Assembly: GCF_030295405.1 (NCBI RefSeq)
Contig: NZ_AP027080.1
Span: 4,634,001-4,698,000 of the forward strand
DNA: 64,000 nt
Source: Mesoterricola silvestris
GTDB lineage: Bacteria; Acidobacteriota; Holophagae; Holophagales; Holophagaceae
Reading direction: 5' to 3'
Below the pieces are notes generated by a model. It searched no databases. It saw only the letters and a program-made list of their open reading frames with translations, and had not been told where the DNA came from. This document shows, in pieces, positions 44,763 through 53,513 of the stretch (positions are counted from its first letter, which is position 1; every line of letters starts with the position of its first letter). The translations under genes and the position numbers were made by a program.

Positions 44763-47700
44763 ATGAATGGAAGAAGAGGGACCGCCCTCCTGAGCATCCT
44801 GGTGGCCGGCACGGCCCTTTGCGCCCAGGAGAGCGTGGGCACCATCCTCGGCGTGGTCAAGGACGCCCAGGACCACCCCGTGGCCCAGGCCACCCTGGTG
44901 CTCACGGGCCCCCGCATGCTGGGGACCCGGGAGATCAAGACCTCGGCCAAGGGGGAGTACCGCCTGCCCCTGATCCCGCCCGGGCAGTACACCCTGAAGG
45001 TCCACAAGGAGGGCTTCGTGGGCTCAAAGGCCGAGTTCACCATGGGCTCCGGGCAGACCATGCGCCAGAACCTCACGATCAGGGCCATCCGCGTGGCCGA
45101 GGCCGTGGTGGAGGTGGTGATGGCGGCCGCGGCCGTGGACAAGACGGAGACCAAGACCGCCACGAACCTCTCCGCCGACACGCTCCGGGCCCTGCCGGTG
45201 ACCCAGCGCAACGCCCTGGGGGCCCTGAGCCTCGCCCCGGGCGTGAGCGGCACCGACATCGGCTTCGCGGTGGTCCGCGGCGGCATCGCCGGCCAGTCCC
45301 AGACGACGGTCAACGGCATCTCCGTGAGGGACAACGTCACCCGGGAATCCCGCCAGACCGAGTTCGTGCTGGAGGACCTCACCGAGGACGTGACGGTGGT
45401 CCAGAGCCCCCTCAACGCCAAGTACGGCAATTCCTCGGGCGGCATCGTCAACGTCCAGACCAAGAACGGCAGCAACACCTTCCAGGGATCCATCCGGGTC
45501 AAGCTCAGCAGGCCCACCTGGTCCGCCCTGGCGGGGGCCACCCCGGACCGGTTCGGGGAGCCCACCGCCGGGAGCAAGAAGGCCACCTACACGTCCCCCG
45601 CCTACGGCGTCGCGGACGACCTGGCCAAGACCATCGAGATCACGATCCTGGGCCCCATCATCAAGGACCGGCTCACCTTCAGCTACGGCACCCGGATCCG
45701 GTCCTCCACCTACGACTCCCGGGCCCTGGACACCGTGCTGGGCGGGGCCCACGACAACTGGCGCACGTACATCCCCACCGGCCAATGGGCCGGCAAGGAT
45801 TCGGCGGGCTACACCTGGGGCGGCGATCCCAAGAACCCCACGGTCTCCCCCGTGGTGGGCGGGGACACCAAGTTCTCCATGAACCAGTACAAGCTCTACT
45901 ACCAGATCACGCCGGAACACCAGCTGGAGGCCAGCTTCAGCCGCGACGAACTGGATTCCTTCACGCCCCAGGGCAACATGGACACCTTCGTCAACAACCT
46001 GCAGAGCTCCATCCGGGATTTCCGGAGCCTCAACTACCGGGGCATGCTCAACTCCTCCACGGTGCTGGACGTCAAGTGGGGCCGGCGCCAATCCCGCATC
46101 CACTTCCCCAGCGGCCCCCTGGACCCCATCAACGTGCGGGCCTGGGGCGAGGAGGCCACGAGCATCTTCAACACCTCCGACTCCAGCCTCCTCCTGAGCA
46201 ACGGCAACAGCTACGGATCCCAGGCCGAGGTGCGCGACGTGGAGACCATCTCCGGCAACCTGAGCTGGTTCAACGAGCGGCATAACCTCGACGTGGGCCT
46301 GGAGCTTCTGCGGGAAAGGGCCTACCAGCCCGAACAGTCCGGACCGGGGCGCCGCATCTTCTATGCTCCGGGGCGCCTGGCCGATGGCCAGTACCTGGTG
46401 TACAAGTACGAGGGTTCCCCGGCGGCGGCCGCCACCTCCCTGGGCCAGACCCTGCGCAACGGATCGGGCTTCATTCCCGAAATGCGCACCTGGGCCGACG
46501 AGGGCGGGGGTGATACCCGGAACCGGGACTACACCCATTCCCTCTACGCCAACGACCAGGTCGCCCTGAGCGGGAAGTGGAGCCTGATGATGGGCCTCCG
46601 CTACGACAACTGGCGGATCTCGGACCGCACCGGCATGCGCATCAACACCCATGCCTTCAGCCCCCGCGCGGAAGCGAAGTACGACCTCAAGGGCGACGGC
46701 ATCCACCTCCTCAGCCTCTCCTTCGCGGACATGCGCGGCACCATCGGGCAGGGCAACCTCGGCAGCTTCAGCCGCAAGGCCGGCGACATCCGGCGCCGGG
46801 CCTTCTGGAGCGCGGGCACGACCACGCCCTACGCCGTCTCCTACGCGGAGCTGACCAATCCCGCCAACTACGGCACCTACTATCACTACCAGAACAGCGA
46901 CGCCCTCTACACCGTGAACCCCGACCTGCGCCCGGAGCGGGCCCGGCAGGTGGAGCTGGCCTATCGCCAGGCCTTCGTCAACGGCGGCTTCTTCCGGGCC
47001 AGCCTCGTCTACCGGAAGTACACGGACCTCTGGTACGACCGCCCCTCGGACCTCAAGGTGGTCATGCAGGATGCCGCGGCGCCCAGCCTCACCTCCAACA
47101 ACGGCTTCGCCCACTACCTCACCTTCGACCCCATGGGCCGGCGCGAATACCGGGGCCTGGAAATGGAGTGGAGCTGCCCCGTGTTCAACCTGGGCACCCA
47201 GAAGCTGGACTTCCAGGGCAACTGGACCATGGCCCGCGCCTATTCCACGGAGACCTGGCGCGAAGGCAATTCCTCCGACACGGCGGCGCGGTGGGACGAC
47301 AAGTTCCAGGCCCTGGGCATTTCGTCGGACGTTTACAACCCCTACGGCGAAATGGACGGCACCGCCCACCACACGGTGCGGGCCTGGCTCACCTGGACCC
47401 TGGGCGCCAAGGGCGGGATCCGCAGCACCACCACCCTCAAGGGCGAGTTCGCCACGGGCTACCCCCGGAGCCGGACCCAGGACTACTACTACCCCACCCG
47501 GGACCTGGCCGGGAACCCGCTCTTCACCTCCGGGGCCACGGGGCTGCCCACCACCTTCACGGCCTACCTGAACGGGCGGGGCCGCTTCGACAACGGAAGC
47601 ACCTTCTACTCCGACCTGCAGTGGAACCTGGAATTCCCGGTGTCCGGCAAGGTCTTCTTCACCAGCCTGACCGTGGGCAACGTCTTCAACAGCCAGATCC

Positions 47701-47858
47701 CCCTCGGCTGCGGAACCGGGCTGGATGGGAGCACCCGCAACTGGCCCGACGGCTTCAACACCATCGTCGCCTCCCGGAACGGGATGGCCAACTGGGGCGC
47801 CACGGTCGGCTATGGGCAGAAACGCACCTACGCGTTCGACTTCGGCGTGCGCTTCTGA
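44763..47858 (+). CDS. Oar-type TonB-dependent outer-membrane receptor
   Basis: 1031 residues: signal peptide about 1-21 ('LLSILVAGTALCAQ'), a carboxypeptidase-regulatory-like beta-sandwich (about 25-100, 'GTILGVVKDAQDHPVAQATL', 'GEYRLPLIPPGQYTLKVHKEGF' region), a plug (about 130-230, 'LPVTQRNALGALSLAPGV', 'NVQTKNGSNTFQGSI') and a large barrel ending in Phe ('YAFDFGVRF'). This resembles the Oar family. ATG 44763 has GGAGG 7 bases upstream; two in-frame Met codons 6 and 21 bases earlier are worse placed. Substrate unknown. Central gene of the four-gene operon bracketed by a two-component system. Confidence 0.9.
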   Translation: MNGRRGTALLSILVAGTALCAQESVGTILGVVKDAQDHPVAQATLVLTGPRMLGTREIKTSAKGEYRLPLIPPGQYTLKVHKEGFVGSKAEFTMGSGQTMRQNLTIRAIRVAEAVVEVVMAAAAVDKTETKTATNLSADTLRALPVTQRNALGALSLAPGVSGTDIGFAVVRGGIAGQSQTTVNGISVRDNVTRESRQTEFVLEDLTEDVTVVQSPLNAKYGNSSGGIVNVQTKNGSNTFQGSIRVKLSRPTWSALAGATPDRFGEPTAGSKKATYTSPAYGVADDLAKTIEITILGPIIKDRLTFSYGTRIRSSTYDSRALDTVLGGAHDNWRTYIPTGQWAGKDSAGYTWGGDPKNPTVSPVVGGDTKFSMNQYKLYYQITPEHQLEASFSRDELDSFTPQGNMDTFVNNLQSSIRDFRSLNYRGMLNSSTVLDVKWGRRQSRIHFPSGPLDPINVRAWGEEATSIFNTSDSSLLLSNGNSYGSQAEVRDVETISGNLSWFNERHNLDVGLELLRERAYQPEQSGPGRRIFYAPGRLADGQYLVYKYEGSPAAAATSLGQTLRNGSGFIPEMRTWADEGGGDTRNRDYTHSLYANDQVALSGKWSLMMGLRYDNWRISDRTGMRINTHAFSPRAEAKYDLKGDGIHLLSLSFADMRGTIGQGNLGSFSRKAGDIRRRAFWSAGTTTPYAVSYAELTNPANYGTYYHYQNSDALYTVNPDLRPERARQVELAYRQAFVNGGFFRASLVYRKYTDLWYDRPSDLKVVMQDAAAPSLTSNNGFAHYLTFDPMGRREYRGLEMEWSCPVFNLGTQKLDFQGNWTMARAYSTETWREGNSSDTAARWDDKFQALGISSDVYNPYGEMDGTAHHTVRAWLTWTLGAKGGIRSTTTLKGEFATGYPRSRTQDYYYPTRDLAGNPLFTSGATGLPTTFTAYLNGRGRFDNGSTFYSDLQWNLEFPVSGKVFFTSLTVGNVFNSQIPLGCGTGLDGSTRNWPDGFNTIVASRNGMANWGATVGYGQKRTYAFDFGVRF

Positions 47859-47891
47859 CGCGATCCACGGAAATCCACGGAGGATATGACA

Positions 47892-48542
47892 ATGAGATAT
47901 GGAATTGCGTTGGCTCTCGCGGGCCTGGCGGTTGGCACCCTCCCGCTGGGGGCTGAGCAGCCGGACTACATCCGGCTGAGCGCCCTCTCCACCCAGGGGG
48001 ACCTGCGGGCCTACGCCGGCGGGAAGTCCTTCGGGCACGGTTTCGAAGTGGGCCACACGCTGGATATCCCCGGTTCCGAGGTCATCGGCCTGGGCGTGTT
48101 CGGCGGATTCATGAAAGTGACCGGGGACGCCGCCTCCCCCCTGGGGGGGCTCCGGCAGACCCTCGAGGCCTGGCGGGTGGGGGCGGATGTGCGCTTCGCC
48201 ACCCCCCTGGCGGGGCTCACGCCGTATGCGGGCCTGAACCTGAACTATTTCACCGGCAAGCGCCTCAATGGCGGCTCCGTCCTCACCTACGACGGCCGCT
48301 ACACCATCACCCCGGGCCCCTACGGCGAACGGGGCGCCAAGTTCGGCCTGCGCATCGGCCTGGAGTACCGGTTCAATCAGGCCTGGGGCGCCTCGGTGGA
48401 CTTCAACCACTCGGAGTGGTACGACGACTACGCCAAGGGCGACCACGAGCCCATGACCGGGGAGCGGGGCGTGAAGGGACTCAATCCCATCAAGCCGAGC
48501 TGGCTGGCCTTCTCGGTGCAGTACCGCTTCAAGGGCCTCTAG
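47892..48542 (+). CDS. Outer-membrane beta-barrel protein (operon gene 3)
   Basis: 216 residues with a signal peptide (about 1-21, 'ALALAGLAVGTLPLGAE'). Features typical of small porin-like barrels are 'YAGLNLNYFTGKRLNG', 'GLRIGLEYRFNQAWGASVDFNHSEW' and the C-terminal 'FSVQYRFKGL'. ATG 47892 is chosen because GGAGG lies 8 bases upstream; ATG 47886 is too close to it. It starts 33 bases after the TonB receptor and is followed after eight bases by the response regulator. Function unknown. Confidence 0.7.
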   Translation: MRYGIALALAGLAVGTLPLGAEQPDYIRLSALSTQGDLRAYAGGKSFGHGFEVGHTLDIPGSEVIGLGVFGGFMKVTGDAASPLGGLRQTLEAWRVGADVRFATPLAGLTPYAGLNLNYFTGKRLNGGSVLTYDGRYTITPGPYGERGAKFGLRIGLEYRFNQAWGASVDFNHSEWYDDYAKGDHEPMTGERGVKGLNPIKPSWLAFSVQYRFKGL

Positions 48543-48550
48543 AAGGTCCT

Positions 48551-49291
48551 ATGATGGACTCGATGCCGAGCCCGCCTTCCCCCTCACCCCTCCCCCATGT
48601 GCTGGTGGTGGAGGATGAATCCAGGATCGCCGAACTCATCCGCATGAACCTGGAGGCCAAGGAGTTCAGGGTGAGCCTGGCGGGGGACGGCCGCTCGGCC
48701 CTGGCCCTCCAGCGGGAGTCCCCGCCGGACCTGGTGGTGCTGGACCTCATGCTTCCCGACATGGACGGTTTCGAGGTGCTCCAGACCCTGCGCCTCCGCC
48801 AGGAGAGCCTGCCGGTCCTCATCCTCACCGCCCGCACCTCGGATGAGGACCGCCTCCAGGGCCTCACCCTGGGGGCGGACGACTACCTGGGCAAGCCCTT
48901 CTCCATCCTGGAGCTCATCGCCCGGATCCAGGCGATCCTGCGCCGAAGCCAGCCCGCGCGGGAACTCCCCGGCCGGATCCTCTGCAGCGGCCCCTTCCGC
49001 ATCAACCTGGTGCAGCTCACCGTGCACCGCGGCCGGGTGGACCTGCAGCTCACCCTGCGGGAGTTCCGGATCCTGGAGGCCCTGGTGGCCCACCCCGGCC
49101 GCGCCCACAGCCGCCGGGAGCTGATCCAGATGGCCTGGAACGTCGACGCCCGCCCCCTCCCCCGCACCGTGAACGTCCACATCGGCACCCTCCGCCGCAA
49201 ACTCGGCGATTCCGAAGCCCGCCCCTTCATCCAGACCCTCGAGCGCGAAGGCTACCGCTGGCTCCTCCCCGTCCGGCGGTCGAAATACTAG
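48551..49291 (+). CDS. OmpR-family response regulator
   Basis: 246-residue transcription factor. The receiver domain (about 16-130) has acidic residues E21-D22, the phosphoacceptor D65 ('LVVLDLMLPDMDGFE') and K115 ('DDYLGKPFS'). The DNA-binding winged helix (about 150-240) shows 'LTLREFRILEALVAHPGR', 'RTVNVHIGTLRRKLGD' and 'REGYRWLLPV'. A Pro/Ser-rich N-terminal tail of about 15 residues precedes the receiver. It is the last gene of the outer-membrane operon, eight bases after gene 3, and the only response regulator in the window. The divergent kinase at the other end (41896-43503) is its likely partner. Confidence 0.92.
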   Translation: MMDSMPSPPSPSPLPHVLVVEDESRIAELIRMNLEAKEFRVSLAGDGRSALALQRESPPDLVVLDLMLPDMDGFEVLQTLRLRQESLPVLILTARTSDEDRLQGLTLGADDYLGKPFSILELIARIQAILRRSQPARELPGRILCSGPFRINLVQLTVHRGRVDLQLTLREFRILEALVAHPGRAHSRRELIQMAWNVDARPLPRTVNVHIGTLRRKLGDSEARPFIQTLEREGYRWLLPVRRSKY

Positions 49292-49337
49292 GCCTCCCGG
49301 CAGGGTAAACCTACGGGTCCCGGACCTTCGCCCCGGT

Positions 49338-49368
49338 CCGTTGCCGCGTGCGGGGCACGCGGCAACGG
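49338..49368. terminator. Perfect 14-bp stem, 3-nt loop hairpin downstream of the response regulator
   Basis: ccgttgccgcgtgc, loop ggg, then the exact reverse complement. It lies 47 bases after the regulator stop, in a convergent gap. A short run aaag follows and no T-run is present, so its termination strength is uncertain. Confidence 0.6.
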
Positions 49369-49477
49369 AAAGCTCTCATCCCATTCAGGGGCCTGTGTTG
49401 TCACCCATTGGCCCCGACCCACCTTGGGGATGCGCTTCGCGTGGATGGACGAGAAGGTTGGTTCGCGCCAAGGCTGA

Positions 49478-49575
49478 TCACCTTCTTTTCCCAGCGCCCC
49501 AGCGAGCCCTCAGCGCCCCAGCGTTTGATCTTTTCCTTGGTTATGCCGAATCGCCATGGGCAGGCCGGTCCCAGC
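49478..49575 (+). repeat. Repeat family A, copy 2
   Basis: Shares 'cccttcttttcccagcgccccagcgag' region and 'cagcgtttgat' with the inverted copy at about 2400-2500; only one arm of the long hairpin is present here. The flanking 40-odd bases are also weakly similar. It lies between convergent genes, like copy 1. Confidence 0.65.
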
Positions 49576-49632
49576 TTCCGCCTGGCCGGCAAGGACAGGG
49601 TCGGCTCGTCCGGCTACGGATACGTAACCTGT

Positions 49633-50283
49633 CTAGAAGGCCACCCCCACCCCGAACGTCCACATCCGCTGGAATTCCTGCCCGGAGCCCTGGGCGCCCA
49701 GGTATCCGGCGATGTCGCTGGCGGAGTTGATATTGACCGGCTTGTCCTTGGTGATGGGCTGCTGGTAGCTGGCGGTGACGTAGGGATTGATCACCGGCAG
49801 GGGAAGGCTGTAACGGATGCCCACCCGCAGCCAGGGGCGGGCGAGGTTCTTGGTCTGCTCGGCGCCGCTCAGGGCCAGTTTGTAGTTCTGGAAGCGTTCC
49901 ATGACGCCCAGTTCCCCGGCCACGCCGGTGAAGGGGACCCAGAACTGGGCGTTGAGGCCCAGGCCCAGGCCCGACTGCTTCAGGCTGCTGCCGGCGGTGG
50001 CGGTGCCCTGCTGGACCTGGCCGTCGGCCTTCCACTGGGAGAATTCGGCGCCCCACTCCAGCTTGAGGACGGGGCCCAGGCGGATGATGCGGTGGCTGGC
50101 GGTGACGGTGAAGCCGCTACCGGTGTCCAGGCTCTTCTGGCGGATCAGGGTGCCGGTGCCCTGGATGAGGGTCTGGGGGAGGTTCTGGCCCTGGGGGAAG
50201 GGCACTTCCAGACGGAAATCCCAGGCCTGGGCGGAAAGGGGGAGGGCCAGGACGGCGAGGGCGAAGGTGGGGGTCAGGTGCAT
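49633..50283 (-). CDS. Outer-membrane beta-barrel protein
   Basis: 216 residues with a signal peptide (about 1-20, 'FALAVLALPLSAQA'), amphipathic strands throughout and a C-terminal Phe ('MWTFGVGVAF'). Recognisable pieces are 'LGLGLNAQFWVPFTGVAGELG' and 'VGIRYSLPLPVINPYVTASY', resembling small OmpW/outer-membrane-beta-barrel proteins but not enough to name a family. ATG 50283 has GGAGG 4 bases upstream; a longer reading of the frame starts without one. It is divergent from the sigma-54 activator. Confidence 0.7.
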   Translation of the reverse strand: MHLTPTFALAVLALPLSAQAWDFRLEVPFPQGQNLPQTLIQGTGTLIRQKSLDTGSGFTVTASHRIIRLGPVLKLEWGAEFSQWKADGQVQQGTATAGSSLKQSGLGLGLNAQFWVPFTGVAGELGVMERFQNYKLALSGAEQTKNLARPWLRVGIRYSLPLPVINPYVTASYQQPITKDKPVNINSASDIAGYLGAQGSGQEFQRMWTFGVGVAF

Positions 50284-50374
50284 GGGGGCCTCCGGTGGCG
50301 CACCCCCTAGAATGCAGCATCCGGCCCCGAATGTTTTCTGAATGATCAATATTTAAGGGTGTCATGTTTTTGAC

Positions 50375-50402
50375 TTGACCCATTCCCCACACGATCTAGG
50401 CT
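50375..50402 (+). promoter_or_regulatory. Candidate promoter of the sigma-54 activator gene
   Basis: TTGACC (50375-50380), 16 bases and TAGGCT (50397-50402), 22 bases before the ATG at 50425. The -10 is a modest match. It would drive the activator-prmA-murI-hydrolase group. Confidence 0.3.
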
Positions 50403-50424
50403 ATTTACAACTGCGAAAGCCCAG

Positions 50425-51846
50425 ATGTCCGAACGCCCCCGCCTCCATTGGTCCACCCTCGGCGAGCCCACCCTTGGGCTGGAACACCGCTGGGCCGGCG
50501 CCTGGGAGATCACCCTGGACCGGGCCGCCCTCCCCGCCCTGCCGCCCCGGGAGACCGATCTCTGGGTCATCACGGCCGCGGCCCCCGAGCCGCCCCCCGC
50601 CCTGGTGAGGGCGGGGTCCGAAGCCGGGGCCCTGCCCATCCTCCTGGTGCTGCCCCCCACCGGCGGCGCCGTGGACCCCCAGGCCCTGTTCCAGTGGAGC
50701 GCCCTGGGCTCCGTGCGCTGGGGGCCCATGCAGGATCTGCCGCCGGCGCCGGGATTGCGCCCGGCCACCCAGCCCCCGCTGAACCTCACGGTGACCCAGG
50801 CCCTGGCGCTGGGGCTGGTGGGCATCGGCCCGGCCATGCAGGAGGTGCTGGCCAAGGCCAAGGCGGCCGCGGCCACCCGGGCCACGGTGCTCCTCCAGGG
50901 GGAGAGCGGCACCGGCAAGGAGATCATCGCCCGGGCCATCCATTCCATGAGCGGCCAGGCCGATCTGCCCTTCGTGCCGGTGCACTGCGGCGCCATCCCG
51001 GACAACCTCATCGAAAGCGAGCTCTTCGGCTTCACCAAGGGGGCCTTCACCGACGCCCGCAAGGATGCCCCGGGGAAGTTCCGGGAGGCTTCGGGCGGCA
51101 CCATCTTCCTGGACGAGGTGAGCACCATGCCCCTGGGCGCCCAGGTGCGCCTGCTGCGGGTCCTGCAGGAGCGGGAGGTGCAGCCCCTGGGCGGAGGCGG
51201 GCCCGTGAAGGTGGATGTGCGCGTGGTGGCGGCCACCAACGCCGATCTGTGGAAGCGGGTGCAGGAAGGCGCCTTCCGGGAGGACCTCTTCTACCGCCTG
51301 GAGGTCGTGCCCATCACCCTGCCCCCCCTCCGGGCCCGGCGGGAGGAGATCCCCTTCCTGGCCCAGCATTTCCTCAACCGCAAGGCCCGCGAGCACGGCC
51401 TCTACCCCAAGGCCATCCATCCGTCGGTGGACCCGCTGCTCATGGCCCTGCCCTGGAGCGGCAACGTGCGCCAGCTGGAGAACGCCGTGGAGCGCGCCAT
51501 CGTGCTTTCCGCGGGGCGGCCGGTGCTCATGCGGGAGGATTTCACCTTCCTGGCGGACCGCATCCCCGAGGGCCGGGAGATCGTCCAGGCCCTGCCCCCC
51601 ATGGAGACCTTCGCCCCCTCGGGCCTGGTGCCGGCCGCCCAGGCCCTGGACCTGCCCGCCGAGGGGGTCGACCTCAACCAGGTGGTTACGGACGTGGAGA
51701 AGAAGCTCATGCTCCAGAGCCTCCAGGTGACCCGGGGCAACAAGAAGCGCGCGGCGGAGCTGCTGGGCCTCAAGCGGACCACCTTCCTTGAAAAGATGAA
51801 GCGGCTGGACCTGGAGGACGTCGCGCCGGATGGCGCCGAGGCCTGA
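50425..51846 (+). CDS. Sigma-54-dependent transcriptional activator
   Basis: 473-residue AAA+ enhancer-binding protein. The N-terminal 120 residues are not a canonical receiver ('[20 protein letters not shown]' lacks the acidic pocket). The AAA+ domain (about 128-350) has Walker A 'GESGTGKE' (159-166), the sigma-54 loop as 'GAFTDA' (206-211), Walker B 'GGTIFLDEV' and the '[14 protein letters not shown]' and '[15 protein letters not shown]' sensors. A Fis-type helix-turn-helix ends the protein ('[20 protein letters not shown]'). The G-to-D loop variant is seen in other activators. Target genes are unknown. Confidence 0.93.
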   Translation: MSERPRLHWSTLGEPTLGLEHRWAGAWEITLDRAALPALPPRETDLWVITAAAPEPPPALVRAGSEAGALPILLVLPPTGGAVDPQALFQWSALGSVRWGPMQDLPPAPGLRPATQPPLNLTVTQALALGLVGIGPAMQEVLAKAKAAAATRATVLLQGESGTGKEIIARAIHSMSGQADLPFVPVHCGAIPDNLIESELFGFTKGAFTDARKDAPGKFREASGGTIFLDEVSTMPLGAQVRLLRVLQEREVQPLGGGGPVKVDVRVVAATNADLWKRVQEGAFREDLFYRLEVVPITLPPLRARREEIPFLAQHFLNRKAREHGLYPKAIHPSVDPLLMALPWSGNVRQLENAVERAIVLSAGRPVLMREDFTFLADRIPEGREIVQALPPMETFAPSGLVPAAQALDLPAEGVDLNQVVTDVEKKLMLQSLQVTRGNKKRAAELLGLKRTTFLEKMKRLDLEDVAPDGAEA

Positions 51847-51858
51847 TAACCTGAGGGT

Positions 51859-52725
51859 ATGGACCATGCATCTCCCCACACCCGTTGGCTGCTCGAAGTA
51901 CCGGGGGCCGCGGAGGACCGCCTGGGCGACTGGCTCACCGCAGGGGGCGCCACCGCCACCTACCGGGAAGCGGACCCGCCCCACACCTTCTACGCCTACT
52001 TCCCCCCGGGCCTGACGCCCCCCGACGCGGCGGGCCTGGCGGCCTTCGGCGCGCGGCTCCTGCGGGAGGAGCGCTTCGAGGACGAGGACTGGCTCGCCAA
52101 GAGCCGGGAGGGCTTCGGCCCCATCGAGGTGGGCCGCGGCTTCCACATTCGCCCCCTGTGGGACGCGAGCCCCGCGCCCGAAGGCCGCACCCCCATCGTG
52201 GTGAACCCGGGCCTGGCCTTCGGCACCGGGGGCCACGAGACCACGCGGCTGTGCATGGGCCTCCTGGAGGAGCTGGCGGCTTCCGGCCGGCTCCGGGATC
52301 CGGTGCTGGACATCGGCGCGGGCACGGGCATCCTGGCCCTGACGGCCTGGCTTTGCGGGGCCCGGCGCATCGCCGCCCTGGACAACGACCCGGACTGCGG
52401 CCCGGCCATGGACGAATTCATGGCGCTGAACGCGGCCGTCCTGGACGGCGCGCGCCCCTTCACCCACTACGTGGGCCTCCTGGACGATCCCAGGGCCGAC
52501 GGCCCCTGGATGACCCTCCTCGCCAACATCCTCCTGGAGACCATCCAGGACCTGCTGCCCCGCATGGCCTCCATCGCCGCGCCCGGGGCCCTGCTGGTGG
52601 CCTCGGGCATCCTGGCCGAGCGCCAGGACGAGGCCCTGATCAGCCTCGCGGCCTACGGCTTCCGGCCCCTGAAGGTGGCCACGGAGGGCGCCTGGGTGGC
52701 CATCCTGGCGGAGCGGACGGCATGA
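51859..52725 (+). CDS. prmA: Ribosomal protein L11 methyltransferase
   Basis: SAM-dependent methyltransferase that trimethylates ribosomal protein L11. 288 residues with an N-terminal substrate-recognition domain (about 1-100) and a catalytic domain with the PrmA signature 'NPGLAFGTGGHETTRLCM' (about 112-129), SAM motif I 'LDIGAGTGILALTAW' and post-motif 'LLANILLETI'. The canonical NxxA-NILA-type motif is kept as 'ANILLET'. It begins 12 bases after the activator and overlaps murI (ATGA). Confidence 0.92.
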   Translation: MDHASPHTRWLLEVPGAAEDRLGDWLTAGGATATYREADPPHTFYAYFPPGLTPPDAAGLAAFGARLLREERFEDEDWLAKSREGFGPIEVGRGFHIRPLWDASPAPEGRTPIVVNPGLAFGTGGHETTRLCMGLLEELAASGRLRDPVLDIGAGTGILALTAWLCGARRIAALDNDPDCGPAMDEFMALNAAVLDGARPFTHYVGLLDDPRADGPWMTLLANILLETIQDLLPRMASIAAPGALLVASGILAERQDEALISLAAYGFRPLKVATEGAWVAILAERTA

Positions 52726-53513
52726 GCCGCCAGGATCAGCCCATCGGGGTCTTCGACTCCGGCATCGGCGGGCTGACGGTGGTGCGGGCGCTGCGCAAGC
52801 TCCTGCCCGAGGAGTCCATCGTGTACCTGGGCGACACCGCCCGGGTGCCCTACGGGAACAAGTCCCACGCCACCATCCAGCGCTACGCCCTGCAGGCCGG
52901 GACCATCCTGGGCCGGTACCGGCCCAAGCTCATGGTCATCGCCTGCAACACCGCCTCGGCCCACGGCCTGGGGGCGCTGCAGGCCGCCGCGCCCTGCCCC
53001 GTCATCGGCGTGATCGAACCGGGGGCCGAAGCCGCGAGCCGGGTGAAGGGACCCGTGGGGGTCATCGGGACCCTGGCCACGGTGCAGTCCGGCGCCTACG
53101 AGGACGCCATCCGCCGCCGGAACCCCCAGGCCCTGATCCACAGCCTGCCCTGCCCCCTCCTGGTGGGCTTCGCGGAGGAGGGCTGGCTGGACGACCCCAT
53201 CACCGACGCGGTGTGCCGGCGCTACCTGAACCAGATCCCCTTCGAAGTGCGCACCATCGTCCTGGGCTGCACCCACTACCCCACGCTCCTGAATTCCCTG
53301 AACCGAACCCGGCCCGACACCACCTGGCTGGACAGCGGCGAGCTGGCGGCGAAGGCCGTGGAGGACCTGCTGCGGGGCTCCCTGGGCTTCCGCACCGCCA
53401 GCGCCCGCGGCGACCTGAAGATCCTCCTCACGGACGCCGGCACCCGCCTCCAGGAGGTGGGGGAGCGCTTCCTGGGCGAGCCCCTGGACTCCGTGGAACT
53501 CGTGGAGCTCTGA
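52722..53513 (+). CDS. murI: Glutamate racemase
   Basis: Supplies D-glutamate for peptidoglycan; cofactor-independent two-base enzyme in the cytoplasm. 263 residues, family length. The catalytic cysteines are C75 ('VIACNTASAHG') and C183 ('VLGCTHYPTLL'), with the N-terminal 'GVFDSGIGGLTVVRAL' and 'YLGDTARVPYG' conserved. The start overlaps the prmA stop by four bases, and the stop overlaps the next ATG by one base, so prmA, murI and the following hydrolase are translationally coupled. Confidence 0.96.
   Translation: MSRQDQPIGVFDSGIGGLTVVRALRKLLPEESIVYLGDTARVPYGNKSHATIQRYALQAGTILGRYRPKLMVIACNTASAHGLGALQAAAPCPVIGVIEPGAEAASRVKGPVGVIGTLATVQSGAYEDAIRRRNPQALIHSLPCPLLVGFAEEGWLDDPITDAVCRRYLNQIPFEVRTIVLGCTHYPTLLNSLNRTRPDTTWLDSGELAAKAVEDLLRGSLGFRTASARGDLKILLTDAGTRLQEVGERFLGEPLDSVELVEL

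Larger units (their letters stand above)
49292..49632. other. Convergent intergenic region
   Basis: 341 bases between the response regulator and an outer-membrane protein gene. It holds a perfect hairpin (49338-49368) and repeat family A copy 2 (49478-49575). A 129-codon frame reading through it is explained by the repeat and has no independent support. Confidence 0.6.

Noticed and set aside
45024-48446. A 1140-codon minus-strand frame across the TonB receptor
   Set aside because: It is antisense to a complete Oar-like receptor with signal peptide, plug and barrel; composition is typical of a high-GC shadow.
49341-49730. A 129-codon plus-strand frame after the response regulator
   Set aside because: It runs through the repeat and into the convergent outer-membrane gene, with no independent evidence.
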